64,000 nt of DNA from WHSW01 sp963742205 (GCA_963742205.1 CAVUKZ010000010.1:310001-374000), one strand, 5' to 3'. Numbered from the stretch's first letter, positions 18,455-27,807 are shown. Notes: generated from the sequence alone by a model not told the origin. Program-made: numbers and translations.

Positions 18455-20953
18455 GTGGAAGCGGCAGCGGGACACAACGGGCTCTCGAGCACCGAGGCGG
18501 CGAGGCGACTCGCTCGCCTGGGCGAGCCCGAGCAGGCGAACAGCCGGTCCGTGGCGAGCATCGTCATGGCCAACGTCCTGACGCTGTTCAACGCGATCAT
18601 CGGCGGCTTCTTCATCCTCATCCTGTCGCTTGGGCTGTGGGCCGACGCGATCTTCGGCCTGATCGCGATCGTCAACTCGGCGATCGGCATCCGCCAGGAG
18701 CTGAAGGCCAAGGAGACGCTCGACCGGCTGGCCCTGCTCGTCGCGCCGCGAGCCAAGGCGATCCGCGACGGGCGCATCGTCGAGCTCACCGCCGACGAGG
18801 TCGTGCCCGGCGACCTGGTCCGGGTCGAGCCCGGCGACCAGCTGGTCGCCGACGGCGCGCTCGTCGACACCCGCGGGCTGACGGTCGACGAGTCGCTGCT
18901 CACCGGCGAGTCGGACGGGATCCGCAAGCGGATCGGCGACCGAATGCTCTCGGGCTCGTTCGGGCTCTCGGGCTCGGGTAGCTACGAGCTCGACGCGGTC
19001 CGCGAGGACTCCTACGCCGCGAAGATCGCCGGCGAGGCCCGCGAGTTCCGCCACGCGCCGTCGCCGCTGCAGGTCGAGGTCAACACGGTGCTGAAGGCGA
19101 CGACGATCGCCCTCGTCCCGATCGCGCTGATCGTCCTGATCGGCTTCACGGTCCACAACAAGGAGTTCCGGGAGGCCGCGCAGGAGGCGACCGCGGGGCT
19201 GGTGACCCTGATCCCGGAGGGTCTCGTGCTGCTGATGAGCGTCACGCTCGCGGTCGCCGCTGTGCGCCTGGCGCGCCAGAACACGCTCGTGCAGCAGATG
19301 GCGGCGACGGAGGCGCTGGCGGCCGTCGACACGATCTGCGTGGACAAGACCGGGACGCTCACCGACGGGACGCTGAAGCTGGTCGCGGTCGAGGCCGCCG
19401 ACCCGGCGGGGCCCGCCGCCGCCGAACGGGCGCTGGCCACGTTCGCGGCCTCGGCCGGCGAGCGCAACCGCACGCTCGAGACGATCGCCGAGCGCTACCC
19501 GGCCCATCCCGAGCAGCCCACCGCCGAGGTGCCGTTCTCGTCGCAGTGGAAATGGAGCGGGCTGACCCTCAACGGCTCCAGCTACGTGATCGGCGCCCCG
19601 GACGTGCTGGCGCGCGCCGGCGCGCTCCGCCTCCCCGAGGGGCTCGAGCGAGCCCTGGCCGAGCACACGGGCGCCGGGCGCCGGGTGATCGCCTTCGGCG
19701 AGGCCCGCGGCGGGCTGCCGTCCGACCCGGCCTCACAACCCCCGCCGCAACTCGAGCCGCGGGCGCTCGTGGTGTTGGAGGAGACGCTGCGCCCCGACGC
19801 CGCAGAAACCATCGCCTACATGCGCGACCAGCAGGTCGACCTGAAGCTGATCTCCGGCGACGCCCGAGAGACGGTGACGGCCGTGGCGCACGCGGTCGGC
19901 ATCGAGGAGGACGCGAAGGTGATCGAGGGTTCTGAGCTGCCCACGGACAAGGGCGGGCTCGCCCAGGCGGCGCTGCGCAACACCGTGTTCTGCCGGATCA
20001 CGCCGGACCAGAAGAAGGCGCTGGTCGGCGCGCTCGCCGAGCGCGGCCGCTTCACCGCGATGATCGGCGACGGGGTCAACGACGTGCCCGCGCTCAAGCA
20101 GGCCCGGCTCGCCGTGGCAATGGGCTCCGGAAGCCAGATCACCAAGGGCGTGTCCGACATCGTGCTGCTGCGCGATCAGTTCTCGATGCTGCCGCGCGCG
20201 GTCACCGAGGGCCGGCGGATCGCCCGCAACATCCACCGGCTCGGGCGCCTGTACCTGACCAAGTCGGTGTACGCCGGGTTCCTGATCCTGCTGGCGGCGA
20301 TCTTCAACTTCACCTTCCCGTTCCTGCCCCGCCAGCTCACCGTCGCCGCGCTGCTGACGATCGGGATCCCCTCGTTCGTGCTCGCGCTCGCCCCGAGCGA
20401 GGGCCCGCTGTACCGCGGGCGCCTGCTGCGCGCGCTCGCCGCATTCGCGTTCCCCGCCGGGATCGCCATGGGCATCGCCTCGCTGCTGTCCTTCTTCCTC
20501 GTCGACAACGTCTTCGGCGGCAGCCTCGAGGAGGGCCGCACGGCGGCAACGACGACCCTGATCGTGCTCGGGCTCTGCTTCATCGTTCTGCTCGAGCGCG
20601 GGCCCGGCCGCGAGCACATCACCGTGCAGAGCTACATGCTGGCCCTGGTCGCCGGGCTCGGCGCGATCTTCGCCGGGATCATCGCGATCGACCCGGTGCG
20701 CACGTTCTTCGACCTGGAGGTGCTCTCCGGCGGCCAGTGGTTCGTGGCCCTACTCTGCGTCGCGGCCGGGCTCGGCATCGCCGGCGCCGCGTGGCAGCTT
20801 CCCTACGTGCAGCGGCTGGAGTTGCCCGAGGGCGCGGAGCTGGAGCCCGATGACGGGCCCGAGCCGACGCACACGCCGCGCACCGGCGAATTCGAAGCCG
20901 TGGACGAGGCCCCGACGACCGTCGCACCAACCGAGAGGATGCAGCGCCCGTGA
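18455..20953 (+). CDS. cation-translocating P-type ATPase, CtpE-like (probable Ca2+)
   Basis: 832 residues from GTG 18455. Actuator motif 'LLTGESDG' near residue 150; phosphorylation motif 'VDKTGTLTDGTL' near 296; hinge 'MIGDGVNDVPALKQA' near 536. Helix M4 carries 'TLIPEGLVLLMSVTLAVAAVRLARQNTLVQQ', the P-E-G-L form found in Ca2+-type pumps and in mycobacterial CtpE. About ten membrane segments are expected, four of them at the C-terminus. The N-terminus is short, without metal-binding domains. Calcium specificity is inferred from the M4 motif only. The stop overlaps the pyruvate kinase start (GTGA). Confidence 0.9.
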   Translation: MEAAAGHNGLSSTEAARRLARLGEPEQANSRSVASIVMANVLTLFNAIIGGFFILILSLGLWADAIFGLIAIVNSAIGIRQELKAKETLDRLALLVAPRAKAIRDGRIVELTADEVVPGDLVRVEPGDQLVADGALVDTRGLTVDESLLTGESDGIRKRIGDRMLSGSFGLSGSGSYELDAVREDSYAAKIAGEAREFRHAPSPLQVEVNTVLKATTIALVPIALIVLIGFTVHNKEFREAAQEATAGLVTLIPEGLVLLMSVTLAVAAVRLARQNTLVQQMAATEALAAVDTICVDKTGTLTDGTLKLVAVEAADPAGPAAAERALATFAASAGERNRTLETIAERYPAHPEQPTAEVPFSSQWKWSGLTLNGSSYVIGAPDVLARAGALRLPEGLERALAEHTGAGRRVIAFGEARGGLPSDPASQPPPQLEPRALVVLEETLRPDAAETIAYMRDQQVDLKLISGDARETVTAVAHAVGIEEDAKVIEGSELPTDKGGLAQAALRNTVFCRITPDQKKALVGALAERGRFTAMIGDGVNDVPALKQARLAVAMGSGSQITKGVSDIVLLRDQFSMLPRAVTEGRRIARNIHRLGRLYLTKSVYAGFLILLAAIFNFTFPFLPRQLTVAALLTIGIPSFVLALAPSEGPLYRGRLLRALAAFAFPAGIAMGIASLLSFFLVDNVFGGSLEEGRTAATTTLIVLGLCFIVLLERGPGREHITVQSYMLALVAGLGAIFAGIIAIDPVRTFFDLEVLSGGQWFVALLCVAAGLGIAGAAWQLPYVQRLELPEGAELEPDDGPEPTHTPRTGEFEAVDEAPTTVAPTERMQRP

Positions 20954-22374
20954 ACGACCATCGACGGACGAAGATCGTGACCACGATCGGGCCCGCGACC
21001 CGCAGCGTCGAGGGCATGATCGAGCTGATCGAGGCGGGCGCCGACGTCTTCCGGCTCAACTTCTCGCACGGGACCCGCACGGACCACTCGGAGAACGTCG
21101 CGATGGCCCGCGAGGCCGCGGAGCGGACGGGCAAGCAGGTCGGCCTGCTCGGGGACCTCCCCGGGCCGAAGCTGCGGATCGGCGACGTCGACGACGGGAT
21201 CGTCGGCCTGCGTCCCGGGAGCGAGATCGTGCTCACGACCGAGGACGTCGTCGGCAGCCAGAACAAGCTCTCCGTCTCGTACGGAGGCCTGCCCGAGGCC
21301 GTGACCTCCGACGGACTCGTCTACCTCGCGGATGGCCGCATCCGGCTGCGCGTGCTGGAGGTCGGCGACGACGAGGTCCGCTGCATGGTGGAGGTCGGCG
21401 GCCGCGTCTCCTCCCACCAGGGGTTGAATCTGCCCGGCGCCGAGGTCGGCCTGCCCGCCGCGGGGCGCGAGGACCTGGCCTGGGTCGACTTCGCGATCGA
21501 GCACGGGCTCGACCTGCTCGCGATCTCGTTCGTGCGCCGGGCCGAGGACCTGGCGCCGGTGGAGCGCCGGGTGCGCACCGGCGGCTCCGACATTCCCGTG
21601 ATCGCGAAGATCGAGAAACCGGAGGCGGCCGAGCGCGCGGAGGAGATCGTCAAGGCCGTGAAGGCCGGGATCATGGTCGCCCGCGGCGACCTCGGGATCG
21701 AGCTGCCGATCGAGCAGGTCCCAGGCGTCCAGCGGCGGCTGCTGGCGCTCGCCGGCCGCTTCTCGATCCCCTCGATCACCGCCACCCAGATGCTCGCGTC
21801 GATGGTCGCCTCGCCGCGGCCGACGCGCGCCGAGGTCTCCGATGTCGCGAGCGCCATCTTCCAGGGCACCGACGCTGTGATGCTGTCCGAGGAGACCGCC
21901 GTCGGCGAGTTCCCGGCCGAGGCGGTCCGGGTGATGGACCGGGTGGCGCGCGAGACCGAGCCCCAGCTCCCGTATGGCGACTGGGTCTTCAATCGGGTCG
22001 AGACCGACGGCACGGACGTCGCCAGCTCGGTCGCCCGGGCCGCGGTCGGCGCCACCTACACGCTCGGGCTCGCGGCGATCGTCGTCCCGACCCGTAGCGG
22101 ACGCACGGCCCGGCTCGTCTCGGCGCACCGCCCGCGGATGCCGGTGCTCGCGATCTCGCCCCGGCTGGAGACGGTCCGCCGGCTGAACCTCCTGTTCGGG
22201 GTCCAGTGCGAGCTCGCCGACGACTGGACCGGGCTCACCGCTCTGCTCGAGGACTGCGCGCGGCTGGCGAAGTCGACCGGCGTCGCCAAGTCGGGCGATC
22301 TGATCGCGATCACCGCCGGTCTGCCGCAGCAGCAGCTCGGGACCAACCTGTTCGAGATCCACCGGGTGCCCTGA
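20950..22374 (+). CDS. pyk: pyruvate kinase
   Basis: 474 residues from GTG 20950, which overlaps the ATPase stop. 'KIVTTIGPATRSVEGMIELIEAGADVFRLNFSHG' is the canonical N-terminus, and 'PGPKLRIG' follows. The active-site signature 'IPVIAKIEKPEAAERAEEI' holds the catalytic Lys, followed by 'GIMVARGDLGIELP' and 'ATQMLASMVASPRPTRAEVSDVA'. The C-terminal domain is present. It converts phosphoenolpyruvate and ADP to pyruvate and ATP. Co-transcription with a P-type ATPase is unusual; whether it matters is unknown. Confidence 0.96.
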   Translation: MNDHRRTKIVTTIGPATRSVEGMIELIEAGADVFRLNFSHGTRTDHSENVAMAREAAERTGKQVGLLGDLPGPKLRIGDVDDGIVGLRPGSEIVLTTEDVVGSQNKLSVSYGGLPEAVTSDGLVYLADGRIRLRVLEVGDDEVRCMVEVGGRVSSHQGLNLPGAEVGLPAAGREDLAWVDFAIEHGLDLLAISFVRRAEDLAPVERRVRTGGSDIPVIAKIEKPEAAERAEEIVKAVKAGIMVARGDLGIELPIEQVPGVQRRLLALAGRFSIPSITATQMLASMVASPRPTRAEVSDVASAIFQGTDAVMLSEETAVGEFPAEAVRVMDRVARETEPQLPYGDWVFNRVETDGTDVASSVARAAVGATYTLGLAAIVVPTRSGRTARLVSAHRPRMPVLAISPRLETVRRLNLLFGVQCELADDWTGLTALLEDCARLAKSTGVAKSGDLIAITAGLPQQQLGTNLFEIHRVP

Positions 22375-22766
22375 GCTCACTCGTCGAGAGCCGCGCGGCG
22401 CGATTCGCGGCGCCGCTGGCGCTGATGGGGCTGATCTTCTACCTCTCGGCGCAGAGCAGCGTCGGCCCCGAGCTGCCGGCGTTCACGCGGGTGATCGCCC
22501 ATTTCAGCGAGTACGCGCTGCTGGCGGCGCTCTGGCGCTGGGCGCTGGAGCCGTTTCTGGGCGCGCGCTCGTTTGCCGCGGCGGCGGCGATCAGCGTCCT
22601 CTACTCGATCAGCGACGAGCTCCACCAGAGCTTCGTGCCCGGCCGCGACTCCGATCCGGTCGACGTGCTCGTCGACTGTTGCGGGATCGCGTTCGGCCTG
22701 TGGCTCAGCGCCCGGCTGAGCTCATCCCGGCGAGCAGCGCCGCGTCGGCCTCCGACATCCCGCTGA
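22371..22766 (+). CDS. VanZ-like membrane protein (likely CTG start)
   Basis: 131 residues from CTG 22371, which overlaps the pyk stop as CTGA. The frame has no ATG, GTG or TTG before the ATG inside the first helix ('LALMGLIFYLSAQSS'), and starting there would cut that helix. VanZ-family marks are 'LIFYLSAQSS', 'HFSEYALLAALWRWAL' and 'SISDELHQSFVPGRDSDPVDVLVDCCGIAFG', the last being the conserved D-E-x-H-Q-x-F-x-P-x-R...D motif. Three to four membrane segments. The role is unknown in most bacteria. Its last 62 bp overlap the convergent ATP-grasp gene. Confidence 0.8.
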   Translation: MSSLVESRAARFAAPLALMGLIFYLSAQSSVGPELPAFTRVIAHFSEYALLAALWRWALEPFLGARSFAAAAAISVLYSISDELHQSFVPGRDSDPVDVLVDCCGIAFGLWLSARLSSSRRAAPRRPPTSR

Positions 22767-23910
22767 TCGGCTCCCCGTCCCACGTCACGTCGCCGGCCGC
22801 CTCGTCGAGCAGCTTGCGGTGCTCGTGCTCGCTCTCGTCGGCGAAGTGAGCGATCGAGAGCGCGGAGTAGAGCGTCGGCAGGGGGTCATGCCATCCGTCG
22901 CCCGCGTCGTGCACGCGGGCCAGGTCGCGAATCGATTGCGGCAGGCGGCGCAGGCGATCGGTGAAGCCGTCGGCGAGCACCGCCAGCTCCAGCTCCACGG
23001 TGTGATCGGCGGGCATCAGGAACAGGTCGGCGTCGGGGTCCAGCAGGCCGCGGCTGAGCTCGCCGCGCGGCAGCAGGAGCAGGCCGTCAGTGGCCCGCGG
23101 GTTGCACTCGACGAAGCTGAGCCCGTCGTCGGTGACGATGAAGTCGAAGGAGACCTGGCCCGTGTAGCCGAGCTCGGCCATGATCGGCTCGATCAACTCC
23201 AGCGATCGGGCGGCATCGACCGACTCGAACGAGATCCCGGTGCTGTGGTGCCACTGGCGCGGGATCCTGTACATCAGGTGCGAGCTCACGCGCCCGTCGT
23301 GCACGGTCGAGTACGTGCAGACGGTCTCCCCGTCGACGAACGGCTGCACCACCCACGGCCCCTGCGGGGTCGGGTGGCAGTCGGCCAGCGCCAGCTTCCC
23401 GGCCAGCGGGCCGGTGTTGGTGGCCAGGTCAACGCCGCCCCGCGAGAAGGCCGCGCGGGCGAACCAGCGCTCGAACCGCTCGGTGGCGGCGCGCAGCTCG
23501 TCGTCGCTGCTCACGACCACCGTCTCCGGGATCGGCAGGCCGAGGCGCTCGACGAGCTCGACGAACGCAGCCTTGTCGTGCAGACGCGCGAGGGCCGGGA
23601 AATCCGCGGTGAACACCTGCGTCGTCGGAGGAAGGTCATCGCGGCGGGCCGCGAGGTAGAAGGCCTCCTCGAACGCGGGGACGATCACGTCGATCCCGCT
23701 CTCGTCGGCGAAGCGGCCGAGCTCGCCGACGAAGTCGTCGGTGCGCTCGCGCGGTGACTCATAGACGAAGTGCCCCGCCAGGTACTTCGAGTGGCTCCCC
23801 GGTGAACGCTCGTAGTCGTCACCGGCGAAGACCTCGTGCCCTGAGTCGGCGAGCTCGCGCACCAACGCGAGCGCGAACGGCATCCTCGAGCTCGTGATCA
23901 GGACCTTCAC
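22705..23910 (-). CDS. ATP-grasp domain protein
   Basis: 401 residues from GTG 23910, which overlaps the crotonase stop as GTGA. The N-terminal Rossmann-like part 'MKVLITSSRMPFALALVRELADSGHEVFAGD' resembles CarB/PurK-type pre-ATP-grasp domains. 'LARLHDKAAFVELVERLGLPIPETVVV' opens the ATP-binding fold, 'WVVQPFVDGETVCTYSTVHDG' is the lid strand, and 'GQVSFDFIVTDDGLSFVECNPRATDG' carries the metal-binding E-x-N. It would ligate a carboxylate to an amine or thiol using ATP. The substrate is not recognisable. Coupling to an enoyl-CoA hydratase-like gene suggests an acyl or amino-acid derivative. Confidence 0.85.
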   Translation of the reverse strand: MKVLITSSRMPFALALVRELADSGHEVFAGDDYERSPGSHSKYLAGHFVYESPRERTDDFVGELGRFADESGIDVIVPAFEEAFYLAARRDDLPPTTQVFTADFPALARLHDKAAFVELVERLGLPIPETVVVSSDDELRAATERFERWFARAAFSRGGVDLATNTGPLAGKLALADCHPTPQGPWVVQPFVDGETVCTYSTVHDGRVSSHLMYRIPRQWHHSTGISFESVDAARSLELIEPIMAELGYTGQVSFDFIVTDDGLSFVECNPRATDGLLLLPRGELSRGLLDPDADLFLMPADHTVELELAVLADGFTDRLRRLPQSIRDLARVHDAGDGWHDPLPTLYSALSIAHFADESEHEHRKLLDEAAGDVTWDGEPISGMSEADAALLAGMSSAGR

Positions 23911-24862
23911 GCGCTCTCCGTGTCGCCGCTGAGGCCGAAGTCGCCAAACGGCTCGTCGCGCGCCCGCACGGCCTCCTTGAACCCCGCCTCGGCCGCCGTG
24001 CGAGTGAAGTCGAAGCCCTCCGGCGTGTGGCGCGCAATCCCGTCGAAGAACGTCCCCATGGCCTGCGTCGCCGCGAGGCCCTGGGAGTACAGCGCCTGGT
24101 TGATCAGCAGCTTGTGCATCACCAGCTGATTGATCGGGATGCGCGCCACGCGCTCGAGCAGCGACTCGAACGCTCGGTCGAGCTCGGCGGCGGGGGCCCA
24201 ATCGGTGGCGAGACCCCAGCTGACCGCCTCGCGCCCCGAGATCGAGTCGCCGGTGAGCAACAGGCGCTTCGCCCGCGTCGGCCCGAGCTTGTAGGCCCAG
24301 AGCGCCGTGGTCGGCACGCCCCAGACGCGGGCCGGCGGATAGCCGATCTTCGCGTCGTCGGCGACGACGAGCAGGTCCGAGCACAGCGCCATGTCGGTGC
24401 CGCCGGCGACGCAGTAGCCGTGGACCTTGCAGATCACCGGCTTCTCCGAGTGGAACAGGCTCATGAAGCCACGCACGTTGCGGCTCATCATCTGGAAGTC
24501 CACTACGGGATCCCAAGTGGAGTCGGGGTCGTGGTTGGCGGCGATGGTCGTCGGATCGATCGGCGAGCCCTCGGCTGACCCGGCCGCCCCCGGACGCGAA
24601 GCGGAGGAGGCGGGCGGAACGTTGGATATCGACCTCGTGGCATCTGCTCGGCAGATTCCACGAGGTCGTAGCCGCCGCAGAAACCGGTGCCGTTGCCGGC
24701 CAGGGCGATCGCGTGCACCTCCGGGTCGAGGTTGGCGCGCTCGACGCAGGCGGCGAGCTCGCGCGGCATCTCCAGCGTGATCCCGTTCCCGCGCTCCGGA
24801 CGGTCGAGGGTGATCCGGGCGATCCGGCCGTCGCGCTCGTAGGTGAGCGTCTCGAGCTCCAT
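23907..24862 (-). pseudogene. enoyl-CoA hydratase/isomerase (crotonase), disrupted by insertion
   Basis: The N-terminal part from ATG 24862 reads 'METLTY'-like crotonase start, 'GRIARITLDRPERGNGIT' and the oxyanion strand 'IALAGNGTGFCGGYDLVESAE'. In another frame '...GSPIDPTTIAANHDPDSTWDPVVDFQMMSRN' continues with 'KPVICKVHGYCVAGGTDMALCSDLLVVADDAKIGYPPARVWG', the second half of the active site, to the stop at 23907. Between them lie 77 nt that break the frame. They are bounded by GCCGAG direct repeats (CTCGGC at 24570-24575 and 24647-24652) and begin with an inverted copy of adjacent coding DNA. Removing them restores a crotonase of about 292 residues. The gene is coupled to the ATP-grasp gene. 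Confidence 0.78.
24570..24667. repeat. 77-nt insertion with 37-nt fold-back hairpin inside the crotonase gene
   Basis: 24631-24667 forms a hairpin with GACCTCGTGG / CCACGAGGTC outer arms (10 bp), one mismatch, ATCTGC / GCAGAT inner arms (6 bp) and a 3-nt loop. One half is native coding sequence (D-L-V-E-S-A-E); the other is its inverted copy and lies inside the inserted DNA. CTCGGC at 24570-24575 and 24647-24652 bounds the insert. It looks like a fold-back template-switch or a tiny insertion. Confidence 0.6.
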
Positions 24863-25239
24863 CGACCGGGACGCTATCGAGGGACCGGGCGGTCCGCGGC
24901 TCTCGATCGGCACCGCCGCGGCCCGCCACTAGAATGAACAAGAGTTCGCCGGGTTCTTTTCGCCTCCCTCTGCCCCCCGAGCCGCCTTTTCCTCCCTAGG
25001 GGCGCGAGAGAGTGACGCAAATGATGATCGACCCAGGCATCGTCCAGCCGCCTGATCCCGCAGCCACCGACGACCGCGCGTTCGACGCGGTCCAGAATCC
25101 CGGAGCGACGCCACCGTCGCATCACTCGCAAAAGTACGGCCGCCCACCGATCATCGAGGGTGCCTCCGGTCGCCGCGCACGACTGCGCCACCCTGCGCGC
25201 GGGGCGCCGCGCAGGTAGCGGCGGCCAGGGCGTCGACCC
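24863..25239. other. intergenic region between crotonase and P450; weak ORF only
   Basis: A pocket of lower GC (about 24935-25010) probably holds the promoter of the crotonase/ATP-grasp operon; GAAC-AAGA-GTTC in it is a small palindrome. A 68-codon plus-strand frame from GTG 25012 (M-T-Q-M-M-I-D-P-G-I-V) has moderate coding character in its first half and turns Arg-rich after. I do not recognise it and would not call it a gene without homologues. Nothing else was found. Confidence 0.3.
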
Positions 25240-26607
25240 TTACGCCGCCGGCAGCGGGCCCACGGCGACCCGCCCCCCGCGCGAGGGCGCGAACGTGATC
25301 GCGCGGCGGGTGACCGACTCCGCGCTGCGCCCCGCGGCAGGGCGCAGGCTCACCCGGTCCAGCACCGTGCCGAGCACGACCTTCATCTCGAACAGCGCGA
25401 AGCTGGCGCCGAGGCACCGCCGCACGCCGCCGCCGAACGGGATCCACTCGTAGGTGCTGGGCGGGTTGTCGAGGAAGCGCTCGGGTCGGAACTCGAGCGG
25501 CTCCGGGTAGAGGTCGGGTCGGCGGTGCATGAGGTAGATCGAGGGCGCGATGTGCACGCCCGCGGGAAGCTCCCACGGGCCAAACCGCATCGGGGCCTGC
25601 AGCCGCCTGACCACCGCGGGCACGACGGGACGCAGCCGCAGGGTCTCCTTGACCACGGCGTCGAGGTACTCGTCCGAGCCGGCGCGGCGCTCGTCCAGGA
25701 GTCGCCGCAGCACGGCCGGGGTGCGGGTGAGCCGCTCAAGCGCCCAGGCCAGGGCTGTGGCCGTGGTCTCATGGCCGGCGACCAACAGCGTCATGAGCTC
25801 GTCGCGGAGCTCGGAGTCGCTCAGCGGCTGGCCTTCGGTGTCGCGCGCCGCCAGCAGCAGGGAGAAGATGTCCTCGCCCTCGTCGCCGTGCGGGTCGGCC
25901 CGCCGCGCGCGGATCTCCTCGTAGAGCAGTTCGTCGGCCTCGCGCCGCAGGGCGATGAACCGCCCCCACGGGCTGCGCGGGCCGGTGCGCCCCAGGGTCA
26001 GCGCCATCATCAGCACCCGCCTCCGGCTCGCGAGCATGTCGAGCAGGTCGCGCAGCGGCTTCGAGATCCGGGCCCGGCGCTCGGTGTCGGTGACCCCGAA
26101 GACCGCGCGCATGATCACCTCGAGCGTGATCGCCTGCATCGTCGGGAGGGTCGCGAGGCGACCGGAGCGCGGCCAGGCGGCGAGATTGCGCTCGGCGACC
26201 TCGGCCATCATCGCCCCGTAGTTGCGCATCCGCTCGCCGTGGAAAGGGGGCAGCAACAGGCGACGGTGGCGCAGGTGCTCGGGGCCGTCGAGCAACAGCG
26301 TGGAGCCCGGGCCGAGGATCGGTGCCAGCGTGATGTTGCCCTCCCCCGCGTAGAGCAGGTTCGGGTCGCCGGTGAACACCTGCTTCACCGCCGCCGGGTC
26401 GGCGGTCACCACGAGCACCCGGTCGGACTCGGGAAGCAGGGTGAAGTAGTCGCCGCACCGCTCCCAGCACGCGTCGAAAAACCGCGTCGGGTGCAGCATG
26501 AAACCGATGCCCATCATGTAGCGACCCAGGTCGGGGCGCGGGGGCAGCGCCGTGAGATCGGGCTCCGTGGGCGGCGGAGCGGTGAGCGGCGGGGCGCTGG
26601 CCTCCAT
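25240..26607 (-). CDS. cytochrome P450
   Basis: 455 residues from ATG 26607. The I-helix 'LMTLLVAGHETTATALAWAL' (A-G-H-E-T-T near 276), K-helix 'KETLRLRPVVP' (E-x-x-R near 320), 'RPERF' and the heme ligand 'FGGGVRRCLGASFALFEMK' (Cys near 393) are all present. 'FMLHPTRFFDACWERCGDYFTL' and 'LLLDGPEHLRHRRLLLPPFHGERM' are typical of soluble bacterial P450s of the CYP110/CYP135-like group. Its redox partners are not in the window. A TAGGCT hexamer (26616-26621 on the plus strand as AGCCTA) 8 nt upstream of the ATG predicts a leaderless start, which supports 26607 over the upstream frame extension. Confidence 0.94.
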   Translation of the reverse strand: MEASAPPLTAPPPTEPDLTALPPRPDLGRYMMGIGFMLHPTRFFDACWERCGDYFTLLPESDRVLVVTADPAAVKQVFTGDPNLLYAGEGNITLAPILGPGSTLLLDGPEHLRHRRLLLPPFHGERMRNYGAMMAEVAERNLAAWPRSGRLATLPTMQAITLEVIMRAVFGVTDTERRARISKPLRDLLDMLASRRRVLMMALTLGRTGPRSPWGRFIALRREADELLYEEIRARRADPHGDEGEDIFSLLLAARDTEGQPLSDSELRDELMTLLVAGHETTATALAWALERLTRTPAVLRRLLDERRAGSDEYLDAVVKETLRLRPVVPAVVRRLQAPMRFGPWELPAGVHIAPSIYLMHRRPDLYPEPLEFRPERFLDNPPSTYEWIPFGGGVRRCLGASFALFEMKVVLGTVLDRVSLRPAAGRSAESVTRRAITFAPSRGGRVAVGPLPAA

Positions 26608-26618
26608 CGAGGCCAAGC

Positions 26619-27800
26619 CTAAATGACGCGCGCCGGCTCGCCCGCGACCGCCGGCTGGCCCGGTCCGAGCGCTGGCCCGGCCCCGCGCCACCCGTCCATC
26701 CGGCGCTTGAGGCTGACGTAGGCCGCGAGCCCCGGCAGCGCCGGCATGTAGGTCGAGATCACCTGGTAGGTGATCACGGCTACGAGCGCGAGCCCGGCGT
26801 CGACGCCCGATGCCACGAAGGCCCCGAGCATCCCGCCCTCGGCGCCGCCGACCCCGCCGGGCAGCGGCAGCAGGTTGCCGAGCGAGCCGAGGAAGTAGCA
26901 GAGGATCACGGCCGCGATCGGCGGCGGCGAGCCAAACGCCTTGAACGCCGCCCAGAGCACCGCGACGTCAAACGCCCACCAGACCAGCGGCCAGGCGATC
27001 ACCGACCGGTCCTCGCGCCAAAGCTGCAGCGCCAGCCGCGTCGCCGCACCTGCGACCTGCGGCGCCGCGGCGAGCCGCGCCGCGATCCCGCTCAGCCGCC
27101 CGCCGCGCTCGGCGACCTCGTGCGCGCGGCGCTCGATGTCGGGCGGGATCCGGAGGATGAGCAGGAAGATCACGGTCACCGAGCCGCCGACGAGAAACGC
27201 GACCACGCCGAGCCCCTCGGGCACGTCCCCCACGATTCCGGCCACCACCAGCGCGCCGCCGATCAGCAGCGAGCCGACGTAGACCGAGTAGAGCAGGATC
27301 ATGAAGGCGCTGAGCCGCCGGGCGGCCGTCCGCCCGTCCATCCCGGCTCGTGTCAGCACCCAGGCCGTGAAGGCGATGCCCCCGGCCCCGCCCGCGGAGA
27401 AGATCCGGGTTGCGACCACGCCCGCGAGCGTCATCTCAACGCTGGCCGGCCAGTCGATCACCGCCGCCCGCGGGCGATAGACGGCGTGCGTGAGGACCAT
27501 GTAGCCGGCGAACGAGATCACCTCCAGCAGGCCGGCGAGGACCAGCCACAGCGGGTCGCCACCGGCGATCCGCCGGAGCACGCTCTCCACGTCGCCGATA
27601 TGCGAGGCGGCGAACGTGACGACGATGGCGAACAGTCCGCCGCCGAGCGCCCAGTAGAGGCCGCGCCGGTGGCGCGCCAGCACCGGGACCCACACGTCCC
27701 GCTGAGTGATCACGAGGCTGGCGACCAGGACTCCGGCGACGATCACGCCCGCGATGAAGAAGGTCTGGGGCGGCGGCGCGGAGAGGGTGATCGAGGCCAC
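26619..27800 (-). CDS. lysylphosphatidylglycerol synthase-like flippase domain (UPF0104) membrane protein
   Basis: 393 residues with about eight hydrophobic segments. 'EMTLAGVVATRIFSAGGAGGIAFTAWVLTRAGMD' and 'LCYFLGSLGNLLPLPGGVGGAEGGMLGAFVASG' are the two conserved blocks of the family (P-x-P-G-G-x-G-x-x-E). The protein lacks any C-terminal synthase domain, so it is the stand-alone membrane type, thought to flip lipid-linked compounds. It ends 11 nt before the P450 start; the P450 has its own promoter. Upstream, a small gene of unknown function is in the same direction. Confidence 0.88.
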   Translation of the reverse strand: MASITLSAPPPQTFFIAGVIVAGVLVASLVITQRDVWVPVLARHRRGLYWALGGGLFAIVVTFAASHIGDVESVLRRIAGGDPLWLVLAGLLEVISFAGYMVLTHAVYRPRAAVIDWPASVEMTLAGVVATRIFSAGGAGGIAFTAWVLTRAGMDGRTAARRLSAFMILLYSVYVGSLLIGGALVVAGIVGDVPEGLGVVAFLVGGSVTVIFLLILRIPPDIERRAHEVAERGGRLSGIAARLAAAPQVAGAATRLALQLWREDRSVIAWPLVWWAFDVAVLWAAFKAFGSPPPIAAVILCYFLGSLGNLLPLPGGVGGAEGGMLGAFVASGVDAGLALVAVITYQVISTYMPALPGLAAYVSLKRRMDGWRGAGPALGPGQPAVAGEPARVI

Positions 27801-27807
27801 TAGAAGC

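Noticed and set aside
22705..22766. 62-bp convergent overlap as evidence that one of VanZ or ATP-grasp is misannotated
   Set aside because: Both C-termini are plausible and the overlap covers only the poorly conserved tail of VanZ.
25012..25218. 68-codon plus-strand ORF between crotonase and P450
   Set aside because: Only half has coding-like composition and there is no ribosome site or recognisable domain, so it is not called as a gene.
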